Made by a program: the position numbers and the translations under genes. 64,000 bases of DNA from DATMNI01 sp035570275 (GTDB lineage Bacteria; Acidobacteriota; Terriglobia; Bryobacterales; Bryobacteraceae): contig DATMNI010000282.1 in assembly GCA_035570275.1 (NCBI GenBank), forward strand, positions 1 through 64,000. The letters run 5' to 3'. Shown here piece by piece: positions 16,801 to 24,405 of the stretch; within the stretch, counting starts at the first letter, position 1; every line of letters starts with the position of its first letter. The notes beneath the pieces were generated by a model. It did no database searches, was not told where the DNA came from, and saw nothing but the letters and a program-made list of their open reading frames with translations.

Positions 16801-17238
16801 TGGCAGACCACCGGAATCGTCACGTTCCAGACCGGCACGCCGATCTCCATCAGTGGAGCGTGCAGCTTCTCCGGCACGTCCGGCCTGGGCTGCACAGCCA
16901 ACAAATCGAAGGATGGGAACCTCTCCGGCGGCGGGACCATGGGACAGTGGTTCGACACCACGGCATACACCAGCCCCGCACCGTACTCGTTCGGGAACGC
17001 TTCACGCACCGAACCGGATCTGCGCAATCCCGGGACGATCGCCTGGGATTCCGGCATGAGCCGGTGGCAGCCTATCAAGGAGCGCATGCGGCTGCAGTTC
17101 CGCGCCGACATGTACAACATCCTGAACCACCCGAACCTGGGTGCGCCCAGCGCCAGCATTACGTCCCCGACTTTTGGGCAGATCACTACGAAAAGCGGCA
17201 ACCGGACCATCACCATGGCGCTGCGTCTTGAGTTCTAA
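13846..17238 (+). CDS. Oar-like TonB-dependent outer-membrane receptor
   Basis: A 1130-residue outer-membrane protein. It has a signal peptide ending near CLAQ (residue 23), a carboxypeptidase-regulatory-like beta domain (about 27-115: GAITGAVVDSTGSSVPKA, YKIPYLLAGKYNLTVEKEGF), a plug domain (about 120-230, with YIVNGGRSNTTSILLDGQD), then a long 22-strand barrel ending in a C-terminal phenylalanine (MALRLEF). This is the SusC/Oar-like class abundant in soil Acidobacteriota, thought to import oligosaccharides or peptides with TonB energy. An AGGAGAAG ribosome-binding site precedes the start. The GH71/99-like gene starts 29 bases after its stop, so carbohydrate is the likely cargo. Confidence 0.9.
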   Translation: MSRKLSLRIATFIIAANGIVCLAQVEQGAITGAVVDSTGSSVPKAKVTATNQATGAVGASETTDDGYYKIPYLLAGKYNLTVEKEGFTVNRVTDVPVLVGQSATINVTMKPGSVHDEVTVTSNAVLVEQVSSSLGYVAGSVQVLELPTNRSPYSLAILSPGVINTGNTGTGYIVNGGRSNTTSILLDGQDTRNNSTLDNAYTPPQETVQEVRFITNSFSAEYGRSNGGVLVAAGKSGSNLVHGSVYDYLKNDDLNANSWSSNKSGVPRGRQRHNEYGFSISGPVYIPKVYNGKNKTFFFFNWEEINDHGVATPTANIPTDLQKGGNFSQTFTSSGALIQIYDPLTTVADPTKSSGYSRSVFPGNVIPANRIDPTMKGILGYYPEPTLALSPTLGINWSANFPLITHQNKYFTRMDQNFGDKNRLFFRFGYQVSPQTSPYSNVAFPGEGTNGGGTQKTTAYSYALSDTESFSPTLMGEFRFGYTRPLIQLTPLSVGFDITKLGLPQYLKNAAADALFPEIDITDFTGLGPQRASHDIDAENTPEVQAHFTWLKGAHALKTGFDALFCYFNTFRPDYPSGDFGFTRAYTQGPDPGTASATGGYGLATALLGAPTGGSFTIGPSLALLQKSYNWYLQDDWKIRRNLTLNLGVRWEYQTPWTERYNHLAYFDPNGTDPITGLKGVLTPTTSSHRYPSNTDKKNWAPRVGLAWTFMPNTVFRAGYGIFYAPGSGGIGSSPGDLGSGSETSTSVYFGQALAAPNTPIPGSTLANPFVTGLLPFPNSLIGSGINAIFPQWLTPMNQMWNANIQRSVTKDLIIEAAYVGSRGEHLWNNFTDNATFPQYLSLGSALNNLVPNPFFGKITTGSLSAATVRQGTLLVPYPQYTGVGMLRGAVGDSVYHGFTLRAERSFAHGLLFQASYTTAKLIDDVNERFVGGANYDDPYNLRQSRSISAADISQRFVANYVYVLPFGHGKQFFSHGIGSWILGNWQTTGIVTFQTGTPISISGACSFSGTSGLGCTANKSKDGNLSGGGTMGQWFDTTAYTSPAPYSFGNASRTEPDLRNPGTIAWDSGMSRWQPIKERMRLQFRADMYNILNHPNLGAPSASITSPTFGQITTKSGNRTITMALRLEF

Positions 17239-17267
17239 CCGCCGGCCAGGAACCCCGCGGGGGGCAG

Positions 17268-18545
17268 ATGGTTAAGCGGATTGCGTTGCTCCTGATGTTC
17301 TGCCGGGCCGCCATTCCCGCGGCCGGCGTCGTCGACGCATCCACGCTCGACAACAAGGTGCTGATCGGGTATCAGGGCTGGTTTACCTGTCCGGCGGACG
17401 GCTCTCAACGCTGGACCCATTGGTCCCGCGGGGTTCCCACCGCCGATAGTCTGACCGTTGAGCTATACCCCGATCTCAGCGAACTCGACGCCGACGAGCG
17501 CTGCGAAGTTCCGGGCATGACCATTGGTGGAAAGCCGGCGTATCTGTTCTCGTCACGGAACCAGAAGACGGTGAGCCGCCACTTCCGCTGGATGAAGGAA
17601 TACGGGCTGGACGGCGTCCTGGTGCAACGCTTTGTGGGAGAGATTCGGCGGAAGCGAGCGGACGGTGACGTGGTGCTCAAGAACATCATGGCCGCCGCCA
17701 GGGAATCCGGGCGGACATTCGCCATTGAGTACGACATCTCCGGCGGAAATGCCGAGACGTTCGCGCAGACGTTGAAAGACGACTGGATGTACCTGGTGGA
17801 CGAACTGAAGGTGACATCGCAATCGAATTATCAGCGCCACCAAGGAAAACCGGTGCTTTCCATCTGGGGCATGGGCTTGAGCGACGGTAATGGCCATCCG
17901 CCGGCCGATGCCCAGGCGGCCAGGGATCTGGTGGAGTGGTTTCGGTCCAAGTCGCCGGCGCCCTATCACGTCACCTACATGGGCGGCACTCCCGCGCACT
18001 GGGGGACGTTGACCGCCGATTCGCGACAGGACCCGGCCTGGGCCGGCGTATATGCGACGATGGACGTCGTCCAGCCATGGAACGTGGGCCGCTACGGCAG
18101 CCTGGAAGCCGTTGACCGCTGGAAGCAGGACGTGCTGGTTCCGGATGTCAAGCTGGCCGACCTCAATCATCAGATCTACATGCCGGTGATTTTTCCGGGC
18201 TTCTCCTGGCACAACCTGAAACGAAACGCCAAGGAAAACCAGATTCCGCGGTTAGGTGGCGAGTTTTTCTGGCGCCAGGCTTACAACGCCAAGATGGCCG
18301 GCGCCAAGGTTTTGAAAATCGCCATGTTCGATGAGGTGGATGAGGGAACCGCGATCCTCAAAGCGGTTTCGCACCGCAAAGAAGCACCCGATCGAGGCTA
18401 TTGGCTGACGCTGGATGCGGACGGAGCGGAGTTACCCAGCGACTGGTATTTGAGACTGGCGGGCGAGATCACCCGGATGTTCCACGGAGAGACCAAACCG
18501 AATCCGAAGTTGCCCGCCGACCCGGGGGCCGGCCGCCGGCTATAG
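17268..18545 (+). CDS. Exported GH71/99-like glycoside hydrolase
   Basis: A 425-residue secreted protein with a short signal peptide (MVKRIALLLMFCRAAIPAAG). The fold is that of the GH71/GH99-like group: KVLIGYQGWF at the N-terminus, GLDGVLVQRFVGE, FAIEYDISGG, HVTYMGGTPAHWG, VQPWNVGRYG and VLKIAMFDEVDEGTAI. Family members hydrolyse alpha-mannosidic or alpha-1,3-glucan linkages, and many bacterial ones are uncharacterised. It lies just behind a TonB receptor and probably belongs to the same transcript, acting on imported or surface-bound glycan. The substrate is not readable from the sequence. Confidence 0.82.
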   Translation: MVKRIALLLMFCRAAIPAAGVVDASTLDNKVLIGYQGWFTCPADGSQRWTHWSRGVPTADSLTVELYPDLSELDADERCEVPGMTIGGKPAYLFSSRNQKTVSRHFRWMKEYGLDGVLVQRFVGEIRRKRADGDVVLKNIMAAARESGRTFAIEYDISGGNAETFAQTLKDDWMYLVDELKVTSQSNYQRHQGKPVLSIWGMGLSDGNGHPPADAQAARDLVEWFRSKSPAPYHVTYMGGTPAHWGTLTADSRQDPAWAGVYATMDVVQPWNVGRYGSLEAVDRWKQDVLVPDVKLADLNHQIYMPVIFPGFSWHNLKRNAKENQIPRLGGEFFWRQAYNAKMAGAKVLKIAMFDEVDEGTAILKAVSHRKEAPDRGYWLTLDADGAELPSDWYLRLAGEITRMFHGETKPNPKLPADPGAGRRL

Positions 18546-18726
18546 TCGGCTATATAGTCGATGGCTTCGTCTTCCAGCCGAATGCAGTCCGCCAGCAGAT
18601 TCCCCGGCACCGCCTGTTGGGAGTAAACTCGTGGCTTCGAAGATGCCGTATCGGCTGCTGAGTTAAGATTGGTGATGGTTTCTCCGAGTCGCTTTAGCGC
18701 GACTTTAAGAGACAAAGGAGTCCCCA

Positions 18727-19878
18727 ATGGTCCGTCCTCTAAGCCTCGCGCTCCTGATCGGCCTGATGACTGGCGTAGATCCGGCAATGGCCCAATCTCC
18801 GGCTCCAGTTCCGCCGCCGGCCGGACGCCCTGTGCGCCCGACGCCGCCGACCCGCGATCCCAACACGCCCGGTTATGTCACGGCGAAAGAGCTGCCTGAC
18901 GGCGCCAACGCTCCGGCAAAGGCCGACGGAAACTTCATCCTCGGCCCGACACACAACCCGGCACCGGAGATGACCGCGCAGGAGGGCGTACCGCAGGGAG
19001 AGATCTTCAACTTCACCATGGAATCGGCCGACAGCAAGATCTATCCCGGCATCGCGCGCGAGGCCAACACCTTTGGCAAGGCAGACCCCACCGACCCCGC
19101 CAAGATGGTGGTCACCACCAGCCACCCCGCTCCCTACACCCGCCGGGTGGCTGTGTATGTCCCCAAACAATACGTCCCCGGCACGGCCGCGCCATTCATC
19201 GTCGGGGCTGACGGACCAGACCGGGCACTGTTCACCGCACTGGACAATCTGATCGCGCAGCATCGGGTGCCGGTGATGATCGCCATCTCCATAAGCAACG
19301 GCAGTGGCGACGCGCAGGGAAGCCAGCGCGGTCTGGAATACGACACCATGTCAGGACTGTACGCGGAGTTCGTCGAGAAAGAAGTGCTGCCTCAGGTGGA
19401 GAAGCAATACAACGTGAAACTGACCAAAGATCCCGAGGGCCGGGCGACGATGGGCGGCAGTTCCGGCGGCTCGTGCGCCTTGATCATGGCGTGGTATCAC
19501 CCGGAGCTATACCACCGCGTTCTCACCTACTCAGGCACCTACGTGAACCAGCAGTGGCCGTCGAACTCCCAGACTCCCCACGGCGCATGGGAGTTCCATG
19601 AACACCTCATCCCCAACAGCCTGGCCAAGCCGCTGCGCATCTGGATGGAAGTCGGCGACAGGGACCTGCTCAATCCGAATGTCATGACCGACAACATGCA
19701 CGACTGGGTGGTCGCCAATGAGAACATGGCCAAAGTGCTGGCCGCCAAAGGCTATCACTATCAGTTTGTATTTGCGCGTAACGCCGGGCACACCGACCGC
19801 ACCGTGAAACAACAAACCCTGCCCGAGGCTCTGGAATATTTATGGCAGGGGTACCCTATCGCGGGGCCGAAGAATTGA
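18727..19878 (+). CDS. Exported esterase of the enterochelin-esterase/CE1-like family
   Basis: A 383-residue alpha/beta-hydrolase with signal peptide (cut near AMAQ, residue 23) and a proline-rich linker. The nucleophile is in GGSSGGSCAL, a candidate acid in EVGDRDLL, and the catalytic histidine in NAGHTDRTV. YTRRVAVYVPKQYVPG is the usual entry strand of the esterase domain. Likely cleaves acyl or feruloyl esters on plant polysaccharide or a siderophore-like ester; context with a TonB receptor and a GH71/99-like protein favours polysaccharide. An AAAGGAG ribosome-binding site precedes the ATG. The 181-base gap before it shows nothing else. Confidence 0.85.
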   Translation: MVRPLSLALLIGLMTGVDPAMAQSPAPVPPPAGRPVRPTPPTRDPNTPGYVTAKELPDGANAPAKADGNFILGPTHNPAPEMTAQEGVPQGEIFNFTMESADSKIYPGIAREANTFGKADPTDPAKMVVTTSHPAPYTRRVAVYVPKQYVPGTAAPFIVGADGPDRALFTALDNLIAQHRVPVMIAISISNGSGDAQGSQRGLEYDTMSGLYAEFVEKEVLPQVEKQYNVKLTKDPEGRATMGGSSGGSCALIMAWYHPELYHRVLTYSGTYVNQQWPSNSQTPHGAWEFHEHLIPNSLAKPLRIWMEVGDRDLLNPNVMTDNMHDWVVANENMAKVLAAKGYHYQFVFARNAGHTDRTVKQQTLPEALEYLWQGYPIAGPKN

Positions 19879-19897
19879 TTGGGTCCTAGCTGGCGCC

Positions 19898-20137
19898 TTA
19901 TAGCCGTTCTTTCAGAATCCGTTTGACAACGAATACAACGGGAAGAACAGTACAGGCCGCTTGGTGAGATCTTCCCGTTTGTGTCCTTGATACGGCATGT
20001 TCCCTAACGATGTAAACAGGGCACGAAATTCCCAATCGATCCGATTTCGCCAGGTCGACGCTATCCTCCGCGATACGCGACCAGATTCCAAACAGATCGG
20101 CCTGAGCTTCCGCGGAAACATCCTAAAAGGACGCCAT
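19898..20137 (-). pseudogene. Dead ParE/RelE-type toxin gene
   Basis: The start ATG (20137-20135) overlaps the ParD stop as TGATG, the normal arrangement. The frame meets TAG at codon 5, continues as SAEAQADLFGIWSRIAED and SVDLA, shifts frame to NRIDWEFRALFTSLGNMPYQ then GHKREDLTKRPVLFFPLYS, loses a segment, and ends as VKRILKERL before TAA at 19898. So at least one nonsense codon, one frameshift and one deletion are present. The family pattern is ParE-like throughout. The matching antitoxin gene is intact. Confidence 0.82.
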
Positions 20138-20403
20138 CAGCAGTTCTGCTCAGCCGGCCATGCCGCTTTGCGTCTCTCCATATCGGCGCGCGACTCCTCA
20201 GATGAGGCCCACTCACCGCGCTCAAACTGGCGGAAAGCCCGCTCTATCTTTTCGGCAACCTCATCCTTCTCTTCGTGGAACAACTGCTCGAAACGCAGCA
20301 GTTCCAAGGCTCGCTCGATCACTTGTTCCGGGTTCTCGTAGGCGCCGCTCTCAATCGCCCGGGCGATTGCCTCTTCCTGTTCCGGCCGCAGTGTAATGGT
20401 CAT
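20137..20403 (-). CDS. ParD-type antitoxin (orphaned)
   Basis: An 88-residue antitoxin with the ParD/CopG-like N-terminus for operator binding (MTITLRPEQEEAIARAI, GAYENPEQVIERALELL) and a charged C-terminal tail for toxin binding (EKIERAFRQFERGEW). ATG 20403 is preferred over 20421 because the family begins at MTITLRPEQ. It precedes and overlaps a dead ParE gene, so it no longer neutralises a local toxin. It may persist as a repressor or protect against related toxins elsewhere, which is inference. Confidence 0.85.
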   Translation of the reverse strand: MTITLRPEQEEAIARAIESGAYENPEQVIERALELLRFEQLFHEEKDEVAEKIERAFRQFERGEWASSEESRADMERRKAAWPAEQNC

Positions 20404-20477
20404 TCTCGCCTCGCGTTGCAATTATCTCAATTCTACCCACCAGGAAGCCACCAGCCCTGCTTGCGGGTGCTTGCGAC

Positions 20478-21142
20478 ATGGGGGCGGCTATGCCCGCCAT
20501 CGTCGAGGCATGGTACCCGGGCCAGGGGGGCGGCGAAGCGCTGGCCGACGTCCTCTTCGGCGACTACAACCCCAGCGGCCGCCTGCCGGTGACATTCTAC
20601 CGGTCCGTGGAAAACTGCCGGCCTTCGCGGACTATGGGATGAAGGGGTGGACTTACCGGTACTTTGAAGGCGACCCGCTGTATCCGTTCGGCTTTGGACT
20701 GAGTTACACTACCTTTGCGTACCGCAAGCTGAGCCTTCCAAGGCAAGTTAAAGCGGGCGACGAAGTGGGGGTCGCTGTCGAAGTGGAAAACACCGGTTCC
20801 AGATCGGGTGGAGAGGTGGTTCAGCTCTACATAAAGGTGGTGCAACTCGACGCAAGAGCCGCCGGCGCGACCGGACCGCGGCCCATCCATTGGCTCGCCG
20901 GATTTGAGCGCGTGGCGCTGCGGGCGGGGGAAAAGAAGACGATCCACTTCGCGCTGTCCCCGCGCCAGTTTTCGGCCAACCAGTTTTCGACAACCCAGTC
21001 GGCCAGGGAAGCCGGTAGCCGCCGCGTGGTGGAGCCCGGCAAATTCGAAGTGTCGCTCGGCGGAGGGCAGACCGGCGCCGTGACCGGGCGCGTTGCAGTT
21101 GCGGGACCAGCCGTCGAGGTACCAGGCAAGGAGTTGAATTGA
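20478..21142 (+). pseudogene. 3' remnant of a glycoside hydrolase family 3 gene
   Basis: The piece starts abruptly within GH3 sequence (PAIVEAWYPGQGGGEALADV, FGDYNPSGRLPVTFYRSVEN), shifts frame at about 20615, then continues as FADYGMKGWTYRYFEG, YPFGFGLSYTTFAY and a C-terminal fibronectin-III-like domain (VAVEVENTGSRSGGEVVQLY), ending at 21142. The catalytic N-terminal barrel and first half of the C-terminal domain are missing; intact GH3 proteins have 700-900 residues. It was a beta-glucosidase/xylosidase-type enzyme. Confidence 0.85.
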
Positions 21143-21195
21143 TCCGAGGAGAAACCGGTGGCCGGAACCGTCTCGGTGGCCCGAGCAATGCTGTG

Positions 21196-22353
21196 ATGGA
21201 ACCCAAGCGGACCCAGGGAGCTTCGAGCGAGGTGGTCCGGGACATCAACCGGCGCATCGTCCTGAACCTCATCCGTACTCGCCAGCCCATCTCGCGGGCC
21301 GATCTCGCCCGTGTCTCCGGTTTGCAGCGCAGCACCATTTCGCTGATTGTCGAACAATTGATTCAGGAAAACTGGGTGCTCGAAGGGCCCACCGGCAGGC
21401 TGCCGCGCGGCCGCCGCCCGACTTTCCTGCGTCTGAACGACGAGCGCGTAATTATTGGTGTGGACATTCGTCCCGTACAGACCACGGTGGCAATCGCCGA
21501 TGCCAACGGCAAGTTCATCTCCCAGGAGGCGATGGTCACTCTGCCCGATCCGAAGATCGCCTTGCAAAACCTGATCGATTGTATCCTGCGCATGAAAAAA
21601 TCCTGCCGCGGAAAGATGATCGAAGGCATCGGCATCAGCCTGCCGGGCCGTTTCGACCATACTTCGGACCGCCTGGTCTTCGCTCCTAATCTGGCTTGGC
21701 GCGACGTGGACCTGCGCAATCCCATCGTCAAGGAGACGGGCCTGGAGGTGGAACTGGAGAACGCGGCCAACGCCTGCGTGCTGGCTGCCGTCTGGTTTGA
21801 CCGCATGGAGGAAGGCCGCAACCTGGTGGTGGTGACGGTGTCCGAAGGTATCGGCACCGGGATTCTGGCCAACAGCCAACTGGTGCGCGGCCTAAACGGC
21901 ATGGCCGGCGAGTTTGGCCACGTGCCGCTCGACGCCAAAGGACCGGTCTGTGGCTGCGGCAGCCGCGGCTGCTGGGAAGTCTTCGCCTCCAACCGCGCCG
22001 CCTTGCGCTACTATCTCGAAGAAGGTTCGGACTCGAGCGGCCTGAGTTTTCCCGACCTGCTCAGCCGCGCCGAACAGGGCGACACGCGTGCCGCCAAGGC
22101 CCTGGAAACTATGGCCCACTACCTGGGCCGCGGCATGCGCATGATCGTCGCCGGCCTGGCCCCGGAGCGCATTGTTGTGGTCGGCGACCTCACCCGCTCC
22201 TGGCACCGCTTCGGCAGCGTCATCGAAGCCGAGGTCCAGGCCCAGGTATTGCCCGGCGGCTGCGCTCCCCGCTTGGTCCCCGCCTATGAAGACGGCATGG
22301 CCCGCCTCCGCGGCACTGTGGCGCTGGTCTTGCAGAAGCACTTTAGCGCGTGA
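21196..22353 (+). CDS. ROK-family transcriptional regulator (NagC/XylR type)
   Basis: A 385-residue protein with a winged helix-turn-helix (about residues 10-65: INRRIVLNLIRTRQPISRAD, SGLQRSTISLIVEQLI) fused to a ROK sugar-kinase-fold domain. The domain shows GVDIRPVQTTVAIAD, GISLPGRFD, SEGIGTGIL, and the zinc ligands CGCGSRGCWE with GEFGHVPLD before them. The usual role is a repressor released by a sugar or sugar phosphate. ATG 21196 was chosen, though a TTG at 21139 has a better-placed AAGGAG and would add 19 residues. It lies directly downstream of a broken GH3 gene, so it may have controlled a glycan cluster here. Confidence 0.85.
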   Translation: MEPKRTQGASSEVVRDINRRIVLNLIRTRQPISRADLARVSGLQRSTISLIVEQLIQENWVLEGPTGRLPRGRRPTFLRLNDERVIIGVDIRPVQTTVAIADANGKFISQEAMVTLPDPKIALQNLIDCILRMKKSCRGKMIEGIGISLPGRFDHTSDRLVFAPNLAWRDVDLRNPIVKETGLEVELENAANACVLAAVWFDRMEEGRNLVVVTVSEGIGTGILANSQLVRGLNGMAGEFGHVPLDAKGPVCGCGSRGCWEVFASNRAALRYYLEEGSDSSGLSFPDLLSRAEQGDTRAAKALETMAHYLGRGMRMIVAGLAPERIVVVGDLTRSWHRFGSVIEAEVQAQVLPGGCAPRLVPAYEDGMARLRGTVALVLQKHFSA

Positions 22354-22369
22354 GGGGTAAAGGAATTCA

Positions 22370-22412
22370 TGGTGGGCTCGTGCGGACTCGAACTCAGCGA
22401 ACCATCGATTGA
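22370..22412 (-). other. tRNA-like 3' fragment, possible old integration site
   Basis: On the minus strand the bases read like a tRNA 3' end: a GGTTCGCTGAG stretch, a T-loop-like TTCGAGT, then CCGCACGAGCCCACCA with an encoded CCA. The T-stem no longer pairs and there is no acceptor 5' strand or anticodon arm, so it is not a working tRNA. Such fragments are left where elements integrate into tRNA genes. The rest of 22354-22726 shows nothing I can support. Confidence 0.35.
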
Positions 22413-22726
22413 GATACCGTCCTCCGATAGGTGGCCCGAGCATCGGGAGGCGGGAAGAGCCGACCCCAAGTAGCGATCACGACGAGGGCGGGCCCGATTG
22501 GGCGCGGGGAGCGTTTGGAGCAGTCATTCTCGAACTCGCGTGAGCTTAAGTGGTTCCCCGCATGAAAGGGATCAATGTCCTCGCGCTGATAGGCGGAACA
22601 ATTTTTCAGTAGAGGCGGGTCAGAGCTTTGCGGAATGGCTTTCGGTTGAGAACTGCATCAGGAACACGTACGATAAAGACAGCTCCCCTGGTTGTCGGTC
22701 TTGGAAACGAAGGGAGTCCAAAACGC

Positions 22727-23140
22727 ATGCCGAGGGTTAAGGAGCTTACCGTAACGATTGAAGACAAGCCGGGCGCCTTGGGGAAGTTCTTCCTCGCTCT
22801 GGCGGAGCGTGGCGTGAACATCCTGGCCTTTCAATCGTATGTAGAGGAGGGTGAGAGCCTGGCCCGATTACTGGTGGACGACCCGGCCGGCGCCATGGCG
22901 GTGTTGGGTGGCCTGAGCATGATCTTCGAGGAGACGGAAGTCGCCGTAGTCAGGCTCGCGCACCGTCCGGGTGAGTTGGGCCGCGCAGCCTCGCGGTTGG
23001 GCGAAAAGCAGATCAACATTGACTACTCCTATTGCGGAGTGGAGCCCGGATCGACGCGGGCGCTGGTGGTTTTCGGGGTAGACAACCTTCCCGGAGCCGC
23101 AAAATTGCTAGACGAGTTGACCAGCACCGAAGATGTGTAA
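22727..23140 (+). CDS. Tandem ACT-domain protein
   Basis: A 137-residue cytoplasmic protein made of two ACT domains: residues 5-70 (KELTVTIEDKPGALGKFFLA, GVNILAFQSYVEEGE) and 72-137 (EVAVVRLAHRPGELGRAASR, INIDYSYCGVEPGS). ACT domains bind amino acids and similar small ligands and usually regulate an enzyme. Here no enzyme is fused, so it may be a free-standing regulatory subunit. The ATG at 22727 has GAAGGGAG just upstream, while longer reading-through versions start in sequence with no such site. No operon partner on either side. Confidence 0.85.
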   Translation: MPRVKELTVTIEDKPGALGKFFLALAERGVNILAFQSYVEEGESLARLLVDDPAGAMAVLGGLSMIFEETEVAVVRLAHRPGELGRAASRLGEKQINIDYSYCGVEPGSTRALVVFGVDNLPGAAKLLDELTSTEDV

Positions 23141-23235
23141 ATAAGCTGGTCGCAAGCAGCATGAATCAACCGTAAAGATCGTGGCTGGCGATGTTCATAC
23201 CGGCGCGAGCAGCATAGATACCAGAGAAGGACCAG

Positions 23236-23317
23236 TTGGGACACTTGTCCCAAACTGACGTGGTAAGTCATTTGCTACCAATGTCCGCTTCTTCCAGATT
23301 TGGGACACTTGTCCCAA
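23236..23317. promoter_or_regulatory. Two identical 18 bp palindromes, 64 bp apart
   Basis: TTGGGACACTTGTCCCAA occurs at 23236-23253 and again at 23300-23317. Each has 8-base inverted arms (TTGGGACA/TGTCCCAA) around a CT centre. Two perfect copies at about six helical turns suggest a paired operator, for example for a looping repressor; a repeat family is the alternative. The nearest genes are the ACT protein (end 23140) and the exported protein (start 23712). Confidence 0.45.
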
Positions 23318-23452
23318 AACCTGCTTTCAAGGCCCTTTTTCAGCATCCTGCCAGGTACGCAAAGAACAGTATGTCCCAGTAAATTGCGGCTCATACGTCC
23401 TCGTCGTGTTGGTAGAACCCTCGGCAGCATGAAAAAGCGACAAGACACCTTG

Positions 23453-23488
23453 GATACTAGTATCTTCACGATTTGTGAGGTCCTCACA
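23453..23488. promoter_or_regulatory. Two adjacent short palindromes
   Basis: GATACTAGTATC (23453-23464) is a perfect 12 bp palindrome. Ten bases on, TGTGAGGTCCTCACA (23474-23488) is a perfect palindrome with a single central base. Both are about 230 bases upstream of the exported-protein gene at 23712. They could be operators or recombination-related sites. Confidence 0.35.
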
Positions 23489-23630
23489 GGTCCATGCTAG
23501 AAGGGTCCGTTTGAATTAGCTTGGACGGTTAAGGAACTGATCCGGCCTCCTGAGGTGGAGTGGCTGCAAGCTGGTGATCCCCGGAATCGATTTCATTGCC
23601 GGGCTGGACGTGAATATCTTTTGAGAAGCA

Positions 23631-23680
23631 GGATTAACAATCCACCGCAGTTTGCCAACCGGTTAACAACCTGCCCCACA
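23631..23680. repeat. Single arm of the dispersed inverted-repeat element
   Basis: GGATTAACAATCCACCGCAG followed by GGTTAACAACCTGCCCCACA matches the right arm of the elements at 10099-10362 and 13196-13351 with several substitutions. No matching left arm is nearby, so this copy is a solo or decayed arm, about 30 bases ahead of the next gene. Confidence 0.7.
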
Positions 23681-23711
23681 GCGGCGCGCGCAGCGCTAAA
23701 ATAGATTCGCT

Positions 23712-24182
23712 ATGCTGCGCCGAATTCTAATCCTCCTTTTGGTTGCGGTCTGCGCTGCGCCGGCGCAGAAATACAGTGGGCCCCGGCCGCCGAAACCGGA
23801 TCTCCCTTACCTGAAGCACGCGGAAGACCTGCTGCCCACGGAGGCTACTGATGCCAAGGAGGAAAAAGGCAAGAAGGACGACCTGCTCTACGTCGTGGCA
23901 GGCCCCAATTCATCGGCGAAGACCCCGCTCGCCTCGCCGATCTTTCTCTTCCAGGCCGACAAGCTGGCGCCGGACAAGCTGCAGCTTTTCAAGCTGGATT
24001 CCAAGAGCAGCCGGCGCGAAATTCTCTTCGGGTCCAAGAAACGGCCTCAGCCCATCCGCCTGGATGTTACGCGCCTGGACGGCAACCTCTACCGCCTCGA
24101 AGTAGCCGAGAGCCTGGGACCGGGAGAATACTCCATCACACCCGAAGGCTCGAACCAGGTCTTCTGTTTCCAGGTGTTCTGA
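23712..24182 (+). CDS. Small exported protein of unknown function
   Basis: A 156-residue protein with a clear signal peptide (MLRRILILLLVAVCAAPAQ). The mature part opens with proline-rich SGPRPPKPDLPYLKHAEDL, then a charged segment (AKEEKGKKDD) and a compact beta-rich half (IRLDVTRLDGNLYRLEVAES, LGPGEYSITPEGSNQVFCFQ). No catalytic motif is visible and I do not recognise the family; the layout suggests a periplasmic binding or structural protein. Its stop codon lies inside a 15 bp tandem duplication. Confidence 0.72.
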   Translation: MLRRILILLLVAVCAAPAQKYSGPRPPKPDLPYLKHAEDLLPTEATDAKEEKGKKDDLLYVVAGPNSSAKTPLASPIFLFQADKLAPDKLQLFKLDSKSSRREILFGSKKRPQPIRLDVTRLDGNLYRLEVAESLGPGEYSITPEGSNQVFCFQVF

Positions 24183-24199
24183 CGCCAGGTGTTCTGACG
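24170..24199. repeat. 15 bp tandem duplication across a stop codon
   Basis: CCAGGTGTTCTGACG is repeated exactly at 24170-24184 and 24185-24199. The first copy holds the last codons and TGA of the exported-protein gene, so the duplication did not change the product. It is a recent slippage event. The rest of 24200-24405 has no gene I can support. Confidence 0.8.
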
Positions 24200-24405
24200 C
24201 CCTTGATGGGTTCCGGAGCCGATGAATCTGGCGACGTTGCCGTTCATATCCACGTTGACGGCGAACCCGACCGGCTCCTGCTTGAAGTTGTATTGAGCGT
24301 AACCTGGTCTGGCCGGTCCCCGCCGCCGCCGCGATAGGTGTCTCTGAGGTTTTCCGGATAATTGGAATCTGAAGCCGCTAATTGTAAGGCAATATTTGCA
24401 ACAAA

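Larger units (their letters stand above)
23141..23711. other. 571-base non-coding gap rich in palindromes
   Basis: No coding frame here reads like protein. The gap holds a pair of identical 18 bp palindromes, two adjacent short palindromes and one arm of the dispersed repeat, each listed separately. A short frame from 23429 (MKKRQDTLDTSIFTICEVLT) stops after 22 codons with no recognisable relatives. Confidence 0.6.

Noticed and set aside
23429..23497. Short plus-strand frame MKKRQDTLDTSIFTICEVLT
   Set aside because: Only 22 codons, overlaps the palindrome cluster, no ribosome-binding site and no recognisable relatives.
24200..24320. Minus-strand fragment reading YAQYNFKQEPVGFAVNVDMN
   Set aside because: It looks protein-like but no family or start could be given, and it lies in a slippage-prone region; too weak to list as a gene.
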